A DNA stretch of 36,634 nucleotides from NCBI GenBank assembly GCA_024644805.1, contig JAHEHC010000006.1:1-36634 (forward strand), given 5' to 3'. The DNA is from Flavobacterium sp. (GTDB lineage: Bacteria > Bacteroidota > Bacteroidia > Flavobacteriales > Flavobacteriaceae). Within the stretch, counting starts at the first letter, position 1; every line of letters begins with the position of its first letter. The position numbers and the translations under genes are program-made. Shown here piece by piece: positions 15,710 through 23,855 of the stretch. A model generated the notes under the pieces. It saw only the letters and a list, made by a program, of their open reading frames with translations, was not told the origin of the DNA and did no database searches.

Positions 15710-16854
15710 TAGCTTACATATTCGGTGATCTCCAAACCATATCCAATCATACCAACCCGTTTGGTCTGTATGCTATTTGAGATCAGCCGGATCTTATGTA
15801 TTTTCAGATCGTGTAAGATCTGTGCTCCAATACCAATATCCTTGTTATCCATTGGGATATTTGGAGCTTTTGCCACTTCATCCTTAGATTGTGATTCCTT
15901 GAGATGTTTTAATCTTGACAGAAGGTTAAAGGATTGATACTGTTGGTTGATGAATACGATAGCCCCCTTTTCTTCCTTATTTATGATCTTGAACATATCG
16001 TCCAGTTTCTTATCGGCATCATTGGTCAGGGTTCCCAAAATATCATTATTCACTAGTGTAGAATTCACTCTGACCAGTACCGGTTCATTATCATTCCATT
16101 TTCCTTTGGTCAGTGCCAGGTGTATCTGATCGTTCGTGGTTTGTCTGTATGCTCTTAATCTATAGGTTCCAAATTTGGTATTGATGGTGAAGTCCTCACA
16201 TTTATTGATCAGCGAGTCATACTCCATACGGTAAGCAACCAGATCCTCTATGGATATCAATTTAAGATCGTGCTCCTCGGCCACTTTTATCAACTGAGGG
16301 AGTCTGGCCATGGTTCCATCTTCATTTAAGATCTCAACCAGGATACCAACAGGTCTTAATCCGGCCAATCTGGCCAGATCGATCGCAGCTTCGGTATGTC
16401 CTGTACGTCTTAAAACTCCACCTTCTTTAGCGCGTAAAGGGAATATATGTCCGGGTCTCCCTAAGTCCTGTGGTTTTGTTTTTGCGTCGACCAAAGCTTT
16501 TATCGTCTTGGAACGATCCTGCGCAGAGATACCGGTTGTACACCCATTACCCAAAAGATCGACCGAAACGGTGAATTGAGTGTGATGTAACACGGTATTA
16601 TTCTCGACCATCATATTCAGGTCAAGCTCATTGCATCGATCTTCAGTTATTGGGGCACAGATGAGCCCCCTACCTTTGGAAGCCATAAAATTGATCATTT
16701 CAGGGGTGACCATCTCTGCTGCTGCGATAAAATCACCTTCATTCTCTCGGTTTTCATCATCAACAACGATGACGATCTTTCCATTGCGTATGGAAGCGAT
16801 CGCATCCTGAATACTGTCCAACTTTATTTTAGTATCATTATTTGTGGAGATCAT
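15706..16854 (-). CDS. ribB: RibBA: DHBP synthase fused to a degenerate GTP cyclohydrolase II domain
   Basis: The N-terminal half (about 1-210) is an intact 3,4-dihydroxy-2-butanone-4-phosphate synthase for riboflavin synthesis. It has DDENRENEGDF (32-42), HTQFTVSVD (91-99), PGHIFPLRA and GHTEAAIDLARLAG. The C-terminal half (about 220-382) aligns with GTP cyclohydrolase II, from FGTYRLRAYR to a closing GYGLEITEYV. It lacks all three zinc cysteines: the usual HSECLTGD...SLRCDCG reads NSTLVNND...TLTNDAD (264-281). The RQEGRG loop is replaced by NQQYQS. This half should therefore be catalytically dead and may be structural or regulatory. A separate functional ribA would be needed elsewhere. It follows the LptF/G-like gene by 56 bp but has its own -7 element. 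Confidence 0.9.
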   Translation of the reverse strand: MISTNNDTKIKLDSIQDAIASIRNGKIVIVVDDENRENEGDFIAAAEMVTPEMINFMASKGRGLICAPITEDRCNELDLNMMVENNTVLHHTQFTVSVDLLGNGCTTGISAQDRSKTIKALVDAKTKPQDLGRPGHIFPLRAKEGGVLRRTGHTEAAIDLARLAGLRPVGILVEILNEDGTMARLPQLIKVAEEHDLKLISIEDLVAYRMEYDSLINKCEDFTINTKFGTYRLRAYRQTTNDQIHLALTKGKWNDNEPVLVRVNSTLVNNDILGTLTNDADKKLDDMFKIINKEEKGAIVFINQQYQSFNLLSRLKHLKESQSKDEVAKAPNIPMDNKDIGIGAQILHDLKIHKIRLISNSIQTKRVGMIGYGLEITEYVSY

Positions 16855-16873
16855 AGCTGGTTTTTATATGCTG

Positions 16874-16881
16874 CAAAGATA
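16874..16881 (-). promoter_or_regulatory. ribBA -7 promoter element (TATCTTTG)
   Basis: The minus strand reads TATCTTTG, a TAnnTTTG match located 19 nt upstream of the ribBA ATG, predicting a leader of roughly 15 nt. This gives ribBA a likely promoter of its own inside the ftsK-lolA-lptG gene run. Confidence 0.55.
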
Positions 16882-16910
16882 TTGAATTGATTTTAAAATT
16901 ATAAGTTGAT

Positions 16911-18344
16911 TCAATCACCTTTTTTTCTGAAGAGATTCATTATTCGCTGTATGAAGGCATCCATATCAAATATACCCTGATCGGTTGTTGCGCGGTAGGT
17001 GAGCCACATACCCAGTGGCAGCATTACAACGGTACTAACCCATGAGGCGATAAAAGGATGAAGTGTGCCGTCCTCGGCACTGTTCTTTGCCATGATCCCA
17101 ATGAAATGATAGGTCAGAAACAATAGAATGGCAACTACCATAGGTAGTCCCATACCTCCCTTTCTAATTATAGCTCCTAATGGGGCCCCAACGAAGAATA
17201 AAATAAAACAGGCCACCGCTAAAGCATATTTTTCATGCAATGCGATCTCATATTTATTTAGACGTTTGGTCTTGATCTTATATTCTTGCTTCTTTGCAGT
17301 GACGGAATGCTTGGTGCTACGCAAATTGTTGATCGCCAGATTGACGATCGCATTTTGTTTTACCGCATCAAAAAGAAGCAGTAATGAATCATTGTGTTGA
17401 TAGCTTACGGAATCCAATCCTTTTAACTCTCCAAATTTTGTGAACCCACTGCGATAGGTCATATTCTTGGTGAACATGCCCATGTTCTTTTGATAATCTG
17501 TTGATAAGGAATCGATCTCAACGATCAATTCACCAACATTATACATATTGTGGTTGTTGAGCTTGTTCTCCTTATCAACATCCTTGTCATTAAGTTCGGT
17601 CAGATCTATATTAATGGTGTATTCCTCGAAGTAACTCTTTGCAAATGGTTTTTTACGTTGTTTATTTTTGTTATTGGCCTGAATCTCGTCATAATAATGA
17701 CCATTCTTTAAGATCAACGATAGGGTATTGCTTCCTTCCTCACTGGCCAATTCACCTTCTTCAGCGATCATGACCGTAAAATTTCCGTTGGGTCTTTTTT
17801 CATTTTTTTTATGGATGACCACGTTCTTTAAATATTGATCGTTGTCACCAAACTTTTCAGCCACCTTGATATTGAAATCATCCCCAATCTGACTGAATTG
17901 CCCTTCAGCTATGACCATGGATGGTTTGAATTGAGAGATGTTCCTTCTGAGGTTTAGCCATTTGTATTCGGAATAGGGGATCACATTATTGGCAAAGAAA
18001 AATGCGGTCACACTCAATAGAAAAATGAAAACGGTCAGGCTTCTCATGGCCCTTTGCAGAGATATGCCATTCGACTTCATAGCAGCGAATTCATATTGTT
18101 CAGCAAAATTTCCAAAAACCATTAAAGAGGTCACCAGTATGGTCAGGGGAAGTACCAACGGGATCAGTCTTGGAGAGACGAACCAAAGGAATTTAAGCAC
18201 AATGATCAGGTCAAGTCCTCTACCAGCCAGTTCTGAGATATATAGCCAAATGGTCTGAAGGACAAAAATGAACATCAGAATAATGAAAACACTCAAAAAG
18301 GTTTTTAGAAATGTAACCAGTATATACCTGTCCAGTATTTTCAA
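16911..18344 (-). CDS. LptF/LptG family permease (lipopolysaccharide export, YjgP/YjgQ)
   Basis: This is an inner-membrane component of the Lpt LPS-export ABC transporter. Three helices precede a large periplasmic beta-jellyroll region (about 125-370), and three more follow (KYALAVACFILFFVGAPLGAI... onward), as in LptF and LptG. The N-terminus MKILDRYILVTFLKTF is typical of the family. At 477 aa it is longer than the roughly 360 aa of E. coli proteins, with a lysine-rich insertion in the periplasmic region, common in Bacteroidota. The start codon is TTG, 9 bp behind lolA. LptF and LptG cannot be separated here, so no symbol is given. Confidence 0.9.
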   Translation of the reverse strand: MKILDRYILVTFLKTFLSVFIILMFIFVLQTIWLYISELAGRGLDLIIVLKFLWFVSPRLIPLVLPLTILVTSLMVFGNFAEQYEFAAMKSNGISLQRAMRSLTVFIFLLSVTAFFFANNVIPYSEYKWLNLRRNISQFKPSMVIAEGQFSQIGDDFNIKVAEKFGDNDQYLKNVVIHKKNEKRPNGNFTVMIAEEGELASEEGSNTLSLILKNGHYYDEIQANNKNKQRKKPFAKSYFEEYTINIDLTELNDKDVDKENKLNNHNMYNVGELIVEIDSLSTDYQKNMGMFTKNMTYRSGFTKFGELKGLDSVSYQHNDSLLLLFDAVKQNAIVNLAINNLRSTKHSVTAKKQEYKIKTKRLNKYEIALHEKYALAVACFILFFVGAPLGAIIRKGGMGLPMVVAILLFLTYHFIGIMAKNSAEDGTLHPFIASWVSTVVMLPLGMWLTYRATTDQGIFDMDAFIQRIMNLFRKKGD

Positions 18345-18353
18345 AATCCGTTT

Positions 18354-19004
18354 TTAGTCTAATTTGTTGATGTAATACCCATCATCAACATATTTGGCCT
18401 CATCAAATTTGAATAAGGTTGCAGATAAAGGTTGATTGGTCTTGAACGAGTTTACAGTTATCGTGAATTGAGTTCCCTTAGAATCGGTTTGAATGAGCTT
18501 AAAGATATGCTTGGTCTGCAGATCGATACCCAACAAAATATCTTTGATCTCAGCATTGGAATCAATGGGAATAAGCTTGATGTATTGGATCTTTCTGCCT
18601 TTTACATTCTGAAGAATATCCATCTTATACCGATATCCTTTCTCATAGAAAGTAAGCATCTTAGAAGGAGTGATCTCCCGGTCTTCGGTCGAATCGTATT
18701 TTGAAATGGTCACTTCTTCATCTTCCGGTACGATATTCACCATATTAGCACCATCGAATAATCGGGTTGTTCCCAGCATATTCAGCAAGTACTTGTCTCC
18801 TTGTAAGGTTACATCTCCACGAGTGTCCTGTTTTACATTCTCTTTGGTGTTGTTCAAGGAATATTTGAAATCGATCTTGATGTTTTCGTAGCTCCTGACC
18901 TTTTTTGACACCTCGTCTAATAGTGATTTCGCATCTTGGGCAGATAAGCTGGTCAATGTGAAAAAGGCTAAACAAATGGTAATTATATTTTTCATACGAA
19001 TCAT
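18354..19004 (-). CDS. lolA: LolA-like outer-membrane lipoprotein carrier protein
   Basis: This 216-aa periplasmic chaperone would shuttle lipoproteins from the LolCDE complex to the outer membrane. It has a signal peptide (KNIITICLAFFTLTSLSAQ) and the LolA pattern of antiparallel strands: FKYSLNNTKEN, TRGDVTLQGDKYLL, TTRLFDGANMVNIV and the closing FKFDEAKYVDDGYYINKLD. The start at 19004 is preceded by GGGGTGA at good spacing; an ATG three codons later is an alternative. It lies between ftsK and the LptF/G-like gene, a pairing of lipoprotein and LPS transport that I remember as common in flavobacteria. Confidence 0.88.
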   Translation of the reverse strand: MIRMKNIITICLAFFTLTSLSAQDAKSLLDEVSKKVRSYENIKIDFKYSLNNTKENVKQDTRGDVTLQGDKYLLNMLGTTRLFDGANMVNIVPEDEEVTISKYDSTEDREITPSKMLTFYEKGYRYKMDILQNVKGRKIQYIKLIPIDSNAEIKDILLGIDLQTKHIFKLIQTDSKGTQFTITVNSFKTNQPLSATLFKFDEAKYVDDGYYINKLD

Positions 19005-19028
19005 GTTTTATTCACCCCCCGATTGTAA

Positions 19029-21401
19029 TTAATTTTCAGTATTTTCATTATCCAAGAGTTGATTCAAAGCCTCTAAGGTAGGGACCATAACCTGTCTGGC
19101 CTTACTTCCTTCAAATGGTCCAACTATTCCGGCAGCTTCCAATTGATCGATTATCCTACCGGCACGATTGTAGCCCAATTTTAATTTACGTTGAAGTAAG
19201 GAGGCCGAACCTTGCTGTGCGATCACCAGAACCTCTGCTGCATCTCTGAACAAGTCGTCTCTTTCGCTAATATCATTATCAAGATTTGTGCCAGCTTCCT
19301 CACCTACATACTCCGGTAGAAGATGGGCATTTGGATAGGCTTTTTGGGATCCGATATAGTCGGTTATATCAGCAACTTCGGGAGTATCAACGAATGCACA
19401 TTGCAACCTGATAAGATCATTTCCCTGGGTATATAGCATGTCTCCACGACCGATCAGCTGATCGGCTCCCGGACCGTCTAAAATGGTTCTGGAATCTATC
19501 TTGCTGGTCACCCTGAAAGCGACCCTAGCCGGGAAATTGGCCTTGATAAGTCCGGTGATTACATTTACCGAAGGGCGTTGAGTTGCAATCACGAGATGGA
19601 TGCCAATGGCTCTTGCCAATTGAGCCAATCTTGCAATTGGAGTCTCTACTTCTTTACCTGCGGTCATGATCAGGTCGGCAAACTCATCGATGATCAGAAC
19701 GATATAGGGTAAGTACCGATGCCCTTCATTCGGATTTAGTTTTCTTGACTTAAATTTTGTGTTGTATTCCTTGATATTACGCACCATGGCATCCTTTAGC
19801 AGGTCATAGCGTGCGTCCATTTCTATACATAATGAATTCAAGGTGTGGATCACTTTTGTGGTATCGGTAATGATCGCTTCTTCTGTATCGGGTAGTTTTG
19901 CCAGATAATGACGCTCGATCTTATTGAACAAAGTGAGTTCTACCTTTTTAGGATCGACCAGTACGAATTTGACCTCAGCAGGATGTTTCTTATACAACAA
20001 TGATGCGAGAATGGCATTCAGACCAACCGACTTACCCTGACCGGTTGCACCAGCCATCAGCAAGTGTGGCATCTTTGCCAGATCAACCACATAGGTTTCA
20101 TTGCTAATTGTTTTTCCTAATGCCAAGGGCAGTTCCATCTCCGCATTCTGGAATTTTGGTGAGGAAATCACCGAACGCATAGAAACGATGCTTGGTTTTT
20201 TATTGGGTACTTCTATCCCTATGGTGCCTCGTCCCGGGATTGGAGCTATGATCCTTATACCCAAAGCCGATAGGGACAGGGCTATATCGTCCTCCAGATT
20301 CTTGATCTTGGATATCCTGATACCAGCTTCAGGTACAATTTCATAGAGGGTTACAGTAGGACCTACCGTTGCTTTGATGTTGGCAATACCTATCTTATAA
20401 TTATTCAGCGTTGAAACGATACGATTTTTATTCTCTTCAAGTTCTTCCTGATTTATCGTAATGCTGGCTCCTTTGATATATTCCTTCAGCAGATCGATAT
20501 TTGGGAATTTGAATTTACTGAGTTCCAATGTTGGATCAAATTCTCCAAAATCACTGACCAGTCGATCACTTTGGTTTTGTGTGACGGTCTCTTCTTCAGC
20601 TGCGGTCTCAATTTCCATAGCAACATCACCCACAATAGGCTTCTTTGTATCTGAGACCATGGTAATATCTTCAAGCGGGTCTTTCGTCTCGGAGATGTCT
20701 TCTTTTATAGAATCCTCGGTTAGATCGATCTCCGGAGATGTTGCTTCATCTTTATCGATCGAATTTGTAATATCATCAGACCCTGTTATCTCTGTTTGAA
20801 AATCGGATGCGATCTCTTTTTTCGTTCTTTTAAATAACGAGATCACCTTATCTGGTGTGACCTTCAGGCGCAGTACCAAATAAACGATCAGGAGGAATGA
20901 CATGACCAGTACAGTTCCAATGAATCCTAAGTAATCCTGCATCAAATGATTGCTCTCGAAACCAATAATACCACTAAACAATGAGTTGGTTTCGGAAAAG
21001 AATCCCAGAAATACCGAAAGCCAGATCATGACCAGAATGCCCCAGAACCAGAATTTGAACAAGGCCTTCTTCCGATAATCGAAAAAATAATAGATCCCGG
21101 TAAGTGTGATCAGAAATGCTATGATGAAGGCTGCAATTCCAAATCCGTTATAGATAAAGAAATGTCCCACATTGGCTCCAAAGGTCTTTAACAGGTTCTT
21201 GGATTCAAGATCCCTGTTCAAAATATCGCCAATGGTGCTATGATCTGACTTCCAGGTAAAGAAATAGGAAACAAAAGAAAAGATAAGAGCTATTCCCAAA
21301 AGAAGCAAAAAACTTCCTAAGATGACCTTTTGTTGCTTGGACAGCTTGAAGAATGATTTTTTAGATTTGGACTTGGCAGTTCTTTTCTTTTTTCTAGTCA
21401 T
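19029..21401 (-). CDS. ftsK: DNA translocase FtsK
   Basis: At 790 aa, this septum-located hexameric dsDNA pump coordinates chromosome segregation and dimer resolution with division. It has four N-terminal transmembrane helices (about 25-180) and an acidic, low-complexity linker rich in Asp, Glu, Ser and Thr (about 195-290). Next come the alpha and beta motor domains, with Walker A GATGQGKSVGLNA and Walker B YIVLIIDEFADLI. The C-terminal gamma winged helix (SLLQRKLKLGYNRAGRIIDQLEAAGIV) reads KOPS-type DNA signals. The linker is short compared with E. coli FtsK. It has its own -7 element and heads ftsK-lolA-lptG. Confidence 0.96.
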   Translation of the reverse strand: MTRKKKRTAKSKSKKSFFKLSKQQKVILGSFLLLLGIALIFSFVSYFFTWKSDHSTIGDILNRDLESKNLLKTFGANVGHFFIYNGFGIAAFIIAFLITLTGIYYFFDYRKKALFKFWFWGILVMIWLSVFLGFFSETNSLFSGIIGFESNHLMQDYLGFIGTVLVMSFLLIVYLVLRLKVTPDKVISLFKRTKKEIASDFQTEITGSDDITNSIDKDEATSPEIDLTEDSIKEDISETKDPLEDITMVSDTKKPIVGDVAMEIETAAEEETVTQNQSDRLVSDFGEFDPTLELSKFKFPNIDLLKEYIKGASITINQEELEENKNRIVSTLNNYKIGIANIKATVGPTVTLYEIVPEAGIRISKIKNLEDDIALSLSALGIRIIAPIPGRGTIGIEVPNKKPSIVSMRSVISSPKFQNAEMELPLALGKTISNETYVVDLAKMPHLLMAGATGQGKSVGLNAILASLLYKKHPAEVKFVLVDPKKVELTLFNKIERHYLAKLPDTEEAIITDTTKVIHTLNSLCIEMDARYDLLKDAMVRNIKEYNTKFKSRKLNPNEGHRYLPYIVLIIDEFADLIMTAGKEVETPIARLAQLARAIGIHLVIATQRPSVNVITGLIKANFPARVAFRVTSKIDSRTILDGPGADQLIGRGDMLYTQGNDLIRLQCAFVDTPEVADITDYIGSQKAYPNAHLLPEYVGEEAGTNLDNDISERDDLFRDAAEVLVIAQQGSASLLQRKLKLGYNRAGRIIDQLEAAGIVGPFEGSKARQVMVPTLEALNQLLDNENTEN

Positions 21402-21423
21402 TAATTGAATACTTGACTTTTAA

Positions 21424-21431
21424 CAAAAGTA
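21424..21431 (-). promoter_or_regulatory. ftsK -7 promoter element (TACTTTTG)
   Basis: TACTTTTG on the minus strand matches TAnnTTTG 22 nt before the ftsK ATG. A TTTG lies about 16 bp further upstream as a possible -33 element. Confidence 0.55.
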
Positions 21432-21475
21432 TAAATATTAAACGTATCAAACCACATAAAATTTTTGGTAAGCGT

Positions 21476-21862
21476 TTAAAGGGTGATCACCAAATTCTGG
21501 AATTTTGGAATATAGATGAAACAGGCAACGATGACTGCAGCTACAGCAGCAAAGAAAACAGCACCAGCGGCCACATCCTTTATATATCCTATCTTTGGGT
21601 TTTGATCCGGATGGATGAAGTCGGCCATCTCCTCGATCGCTGTATTCAACCCTTCAATACTCATTACCAAAGCTATGGTCATGGTTTGCAGGATCCATTC
21701 AGTTGCTGAAATGTTAAAATAAAAACCTGCAGCGGTGATCAAAACAGCAATAACGGCTTGAACCTGAATACTGGCTTCATTCTTTAAAAGCATCCAGGCG
21801 CCCTTAATGGCATAGCCCATTCCTTTGATCCTCCCTTTTACAAACGATTCTTTTTTTGGCAT
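21476..21862 (-). CDS. dgkA: Diacylglycerol kinase / undecaprenol kinase family (DgkA)
   Basis: This small integral-membrane kinase (128 aa) phosphorylates diacylglycerol or undecaprenol, recycling lipid carriers for envelope polymers. Three membrane helices are visible. The signature SIEGLNTAIEEMADFIHPDQNPKIGYIKDVAAGAV contains the conserved E-x-x-N-T-A-x-E and the KDxAAGAV segment. The track starts at a TTG (21868), but the ATG two codons later (MPKKESFVKGR) is preferred. It lies 74 bp upstream of ftsK on the same strand and has its own -7 element. Confidence 0.92.
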   Translation of the reverse strand: MPKKESFVKGRIKGMGYAIKGAWMLLKNEASIQVQAVIAVLITAAGFYFNISATEWILQTMTIALVMSIEGLNTAIEEMADFIHPDQNPKIGYIKDVAAGAVFFAAVAAVIVACFIYIPKFQNLVITL

Positions 21863-21887
21863 TATCAAAATGGAAATTACATTTCAC

Positions 21888-21895
21888 CAAAAATA
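21888..21895 (-). promoter_or_regulatory. dgkA -7 promoter element (TATTTTTG)
   Basis: TATTTTTG on the minus strand matches TAnnTTTG, 25 nt upstream of the dgkA ATG. Together with the terminator at 21936-21982 it marks the boundary between the peroxide-defence operon and the dgkA-ftsK cluster. Confidence 0.5.
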
Positions 21896-21935
21896 GGATT
21901 TATTGTCCATCCTATGAAGCAAATGTTGTTTTGAT

Positions 21936-21982
21936 GAAAAAAAAATCATCTGAGCTGTAATTAAAATTACAACTCAGATGAT
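21936..21982 (-). terminator. Strong intrinsic terminator of the prx-trx-DUF6952-tpx operon
   Basis: A 17-bp stem with one mismatch (ATCATCTGAG and CTGTAAT pairing with ATTACA and CTCAGATGAT, 21945-21982) has a 4-nt loop. On the minus strand it is followed by TTTTTTTTT. It lies about 26 nt after the tpx stop and is the clearest terminator in the window. The opposite strand also ends in an AT-rich tract, but no plus-strand gene needs it. Confidence 0.85.
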
Positions 21983-22007
21983 AAAAATATTTTTTAAATT
22001 TTAAATA

Positions 22008-22505
22008 CTATAATGCGGCTAAAGCTGCTTCATAGTTTGGTTCCTCAACCACTTCAGCAACTTGTTCGCTATAGGTCACTGTTCCATTTTCATCCAAAAC
22101 GATGATACTACGGGATAGTAGTCCCTCAATTGGGCCATCGGTAAAGAGCAGATTATAATCCTTGCCAAAGGATCCATCTCTGAAATCCGATAGCATCTCT
22201 ACATTGTCAATCCCCTCAGCGACACAAAAACGAGCCATCGCAAAAGGAAGATCCTTTGAAATACATAATACTTTGGTATTGTCAAGTGAAGTTGCTGTTT
22301 TATTGAATTCTCTCACAGAGGCTGCACAAGTACCGGTATCCAAGCTATGAAAAATATTCAAAATTAATTTTTGCCCTTTATAATCTTCAAGGGTTGCATT
22401 GGACAGATCGGTCTTTGCCAATCTGAAATTCGGTGCCTGTTCACCTGCTTTTGGTAGTGATCCCAAAGTGTGAATTGTATTTCCTTTTAATGTTACTGTT
22501 GCCAT
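22008..22505 (-). CDS. tpx: Thiol peroxidase Tpx (atypical 2-Cys peroxiredoxin)
   Basis: This 165-aa thioredoxin-dependent peroxidase acts on lipid and alkyl hydroperoxides. The peroxidatic cysteine C60 lies in HSLDTGTCAASVREFN and the resolving cysteine C94 in PFAMARFCVAEGIDN, the Tpx arrangement that forms an intramolecular disulfide. GSLPKAGEQAPNF is the usual N-terminal segment. It follows DUF6952 by 30 bp and is the last gene of the operon before a strong terminator. The upstream thioredoxin is its natural reductant. Confidence 0.95.
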   Translation of the reverse strand: MATVTLKGNTIHTLGSLPKAGEQAPNFRLAKTDLSNATLEDYKGQKLILNIFHSLDTGTCAASVREFNKTATSLDNTKVLCISKDLPFAMARFCVAEGIDNVEMLSDFRDGSFGKDYNLLFTDGPIEGLLSRSIIVLDENGTVTYSEQVAEVVEEPNYEAALAAL

Positions 22506-22535
22506 ATTAGATTTATTAATTGATTTTTATTGCTA

Positions 22536-22793
22536 TTAAGTGTCTATTGATCCCAGAACTCGTTTCATGAATCCATTGAGGGCTTCTTTCTTTGGAGTAC
22601 CGTCCTTTATCATTTTCGACACCTCGATCGCTCCATACATGTTAGAAATAAGTTCGCCGATCACATCCAATTCCTCATCCTTCAATGATGGAACCTCTGT
22701 TAATGCTTCCAAGGTTTCTATGGTCTCAATAACGAAATCTTCATCGTTCTCTTCAATGAACTGAGTAAGATGTTTAATTATGGGTAATTTCAT
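22536..22793 (-). CDS. DUF6952 family small protein of unknown function
   Basis: This 85-aa acidic protein has no cysteine, signal peptide or membrane segment. It looks all-helical: KLPIIKHLTQFIEEN, DFVIETIETLEAL, EELDVIGELISNMYGAIEV and PKKEALNGFMKRVL. I recall it as DUF6952 in flavobacteria, where it sits beside peroxiredoxin and thioredoxin genes. It overlaps the end of the thioredoxin gene by 20 bp and precedes tpx by 30 bp, so it is embedded in the peroxide-defence operon. A helper, adaptor or regulator role is only a guess from context. The gene is certainly real given the tight packing. Confidence 0.82.
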   Translation of the reverse strand: MKLPIIKHLTQFIEENDEDFVIETIETLEALTEVPSLKDEELDVIGELISNMYGAIEVSKMIKDGTPKKEALNGFMKRVLGSIDT

Positions 22794-23088
22794 CGACGAA
22801 TTCCTTTAGTACTTCAAATTTGTTGGTCTGTACCTGATTCACAATCTGCCCCCCCTTAAATGAAGCGAAAGTAGGCAAATTATCTACTGTTGCCAATTTT
22901 CGGGATTCCGGAAATTTTTCAGCATCAACCATTACGAAAGGGATGCCATCATTCTCCGAGGCCAATTTCTTGAACTTGGGCTTCATGATCCTGCAGTTAC
23001 CACACCAGCTGGCGCTGAACTGAACGAATACGGTATCATTTTCAGCTATGATCTGAGCTAAGTTATCTTGATCTATTTCAGTGAACAT
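22774..23088 (-). CDS. Thioredoxin family protein with CGNC active site
   Basis: This single thioredoxin domain of 104 aa has its active site in SASWCGNCRIMKPKF (C29, C32). Asparagine replaces the proline of the canonical WCGPC, which should shift the redox potential or partner choice. The cis-proline segment is DNLPTFASFKGG. The track starts at a TTG (23112) inside the upstream gene; the ATG at 23088 (MFTEIDQDNLAQ) leaves a 10-bp gap after the peroxiredoxin gene and fits the fold. It likely reduces the peroxiredoxin and Tpx encoded on either side. Confidence 0.9.
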   Translation of the reverse strand: MFTEIDQDNLAQIIAENDTVFVQFSASWCGNCRIMKPKFKKLASENDGIPFVMVDAEKFPESRKLATVDNLPTFASFKGGQIVNQVQTNKFEVLKEFVDEITHN

Positions 23089-23098
23089 GGTCTTAGAA

Positions 23099-23737
23099 TT
23101 AATGTGATGCAAGATATTCGGCTACACTATTACGATTCTCCTTAAGAGTGTCTTTACCTTCTTCCCAGTTGGCTGGACATACTTCGCCATGTTTTTGGAA
23201 ATGGGAATAAGCATCTATCATTCTGAGATATTCTTTGATATTCCTTCCCACAGGCTCCACATTTACATTTTCAGCAAAGATGGTACCTTCCTCATCGATC
23301 AGATAGGTAGCCCTCCAGGTGATATAAGGTCCATCCATGATGACGGTATCACTTTCTTCATCATAGGTCTCGTTACCGATCTGAAGAATATCCAGTTGAT
23401 CGGATAGATTCCTATTGGTGTCAGCCAATAACGGATAGGTTACTCCTTCAATACCACCATTATCCTTTGGAGTATTCAACCAGGCAAAATGGACTTCGGG
23501 CGTGTCACAAGATGCACCGATCACGATCGTGTTCCTGGCCTCAAATTCTTTTAAAGCTTCCTGAAAAGCAAAGATTTCTGTCGGGCACACATAGGTGAAG
23601 TCCTTTGGATACCAGAACAGTACTACTTTCTTATTTTTGTTTCTTGCTTCTTCAAATACATTGATCTTGAAAGTGTCCCCCATTTCATTCATGGCGTCAA
23701 CATCAAGATTCGGGAATTTTTTACCTACTAATGACAT
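23099..23737 (-). CDS. 2-Cys peroxiredoxin (AhpC/Prx1 type)
   Basis: This typical 2-Cys peroxidase has 212 aa. The peroxidatic C51 lies in WYPKDFTYVCPTEIFAF and the resolving C187 in HGEVCPANWEEG. TWRATYLIDEEGTI is the usual mid-domain strand. It reduces hydrogen peroxide and organic hydroperoxides with electrons from thioredoxin or a flavoenzyme. It is first in the operon prx-trx-DUF6952-tpx, with a -7 element upstream. No OxyR gene or obvious OxyR site is adjacent. The C-terminal extension after the resolving cysteine is of normal length. Confidence 0.95.
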   Translation of the reverse strand: MSLVGKKFPNLDVDAMNEMGDTFKINVFEEARNKNKKVVLFWYPKDFTYVCPTEIFAFQEALKEFEARNTIVIGASCDTPEVHFAWLNTPKDNGGIEGVTYPLLADTNRNLSDQLDILQIGNETYDEESDTVIMDGPYITWRATYLIDEEGTIFAENVNVEPVGRNIKEYLRMIDAYSHFQKHGEVCPANWEEGKDTLKENRNSVAEYLASH

Positions 23738-23772
23738 ATTTTTTGATTTAGATTATTATTGATTTCTTTTTG

Positions 23773-23780
23773 CAAAAATA
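23773..23780 (-). promoter_or_regulatory. Peroxiredoxin operon -7 promoter element (TATTTTTG)
   Basis: TATTTTTG on the minus strand matches TAnnTTTG and lies 35 nt upstream of the peroxiredoxin ATG. No good TTG -33 is found at 17-20 bp, which would fit a promoter that depends on an activator. Confidence 0.55.
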
Positions 23781-23855
23781 CGACACAAACAGGACTATTC
23801 CATAAAAAGGAATTTTAATTTCTTATCCAATCATAGGAATTGATTATACAGAAAT

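Noticed and set aside
21936-21982. Large hairpin as a regulatory operator of dgkA
   Set aside because: Stem, loop and T-run on the minus strand directly after tpx are exactly those of an intrinsic terminator.
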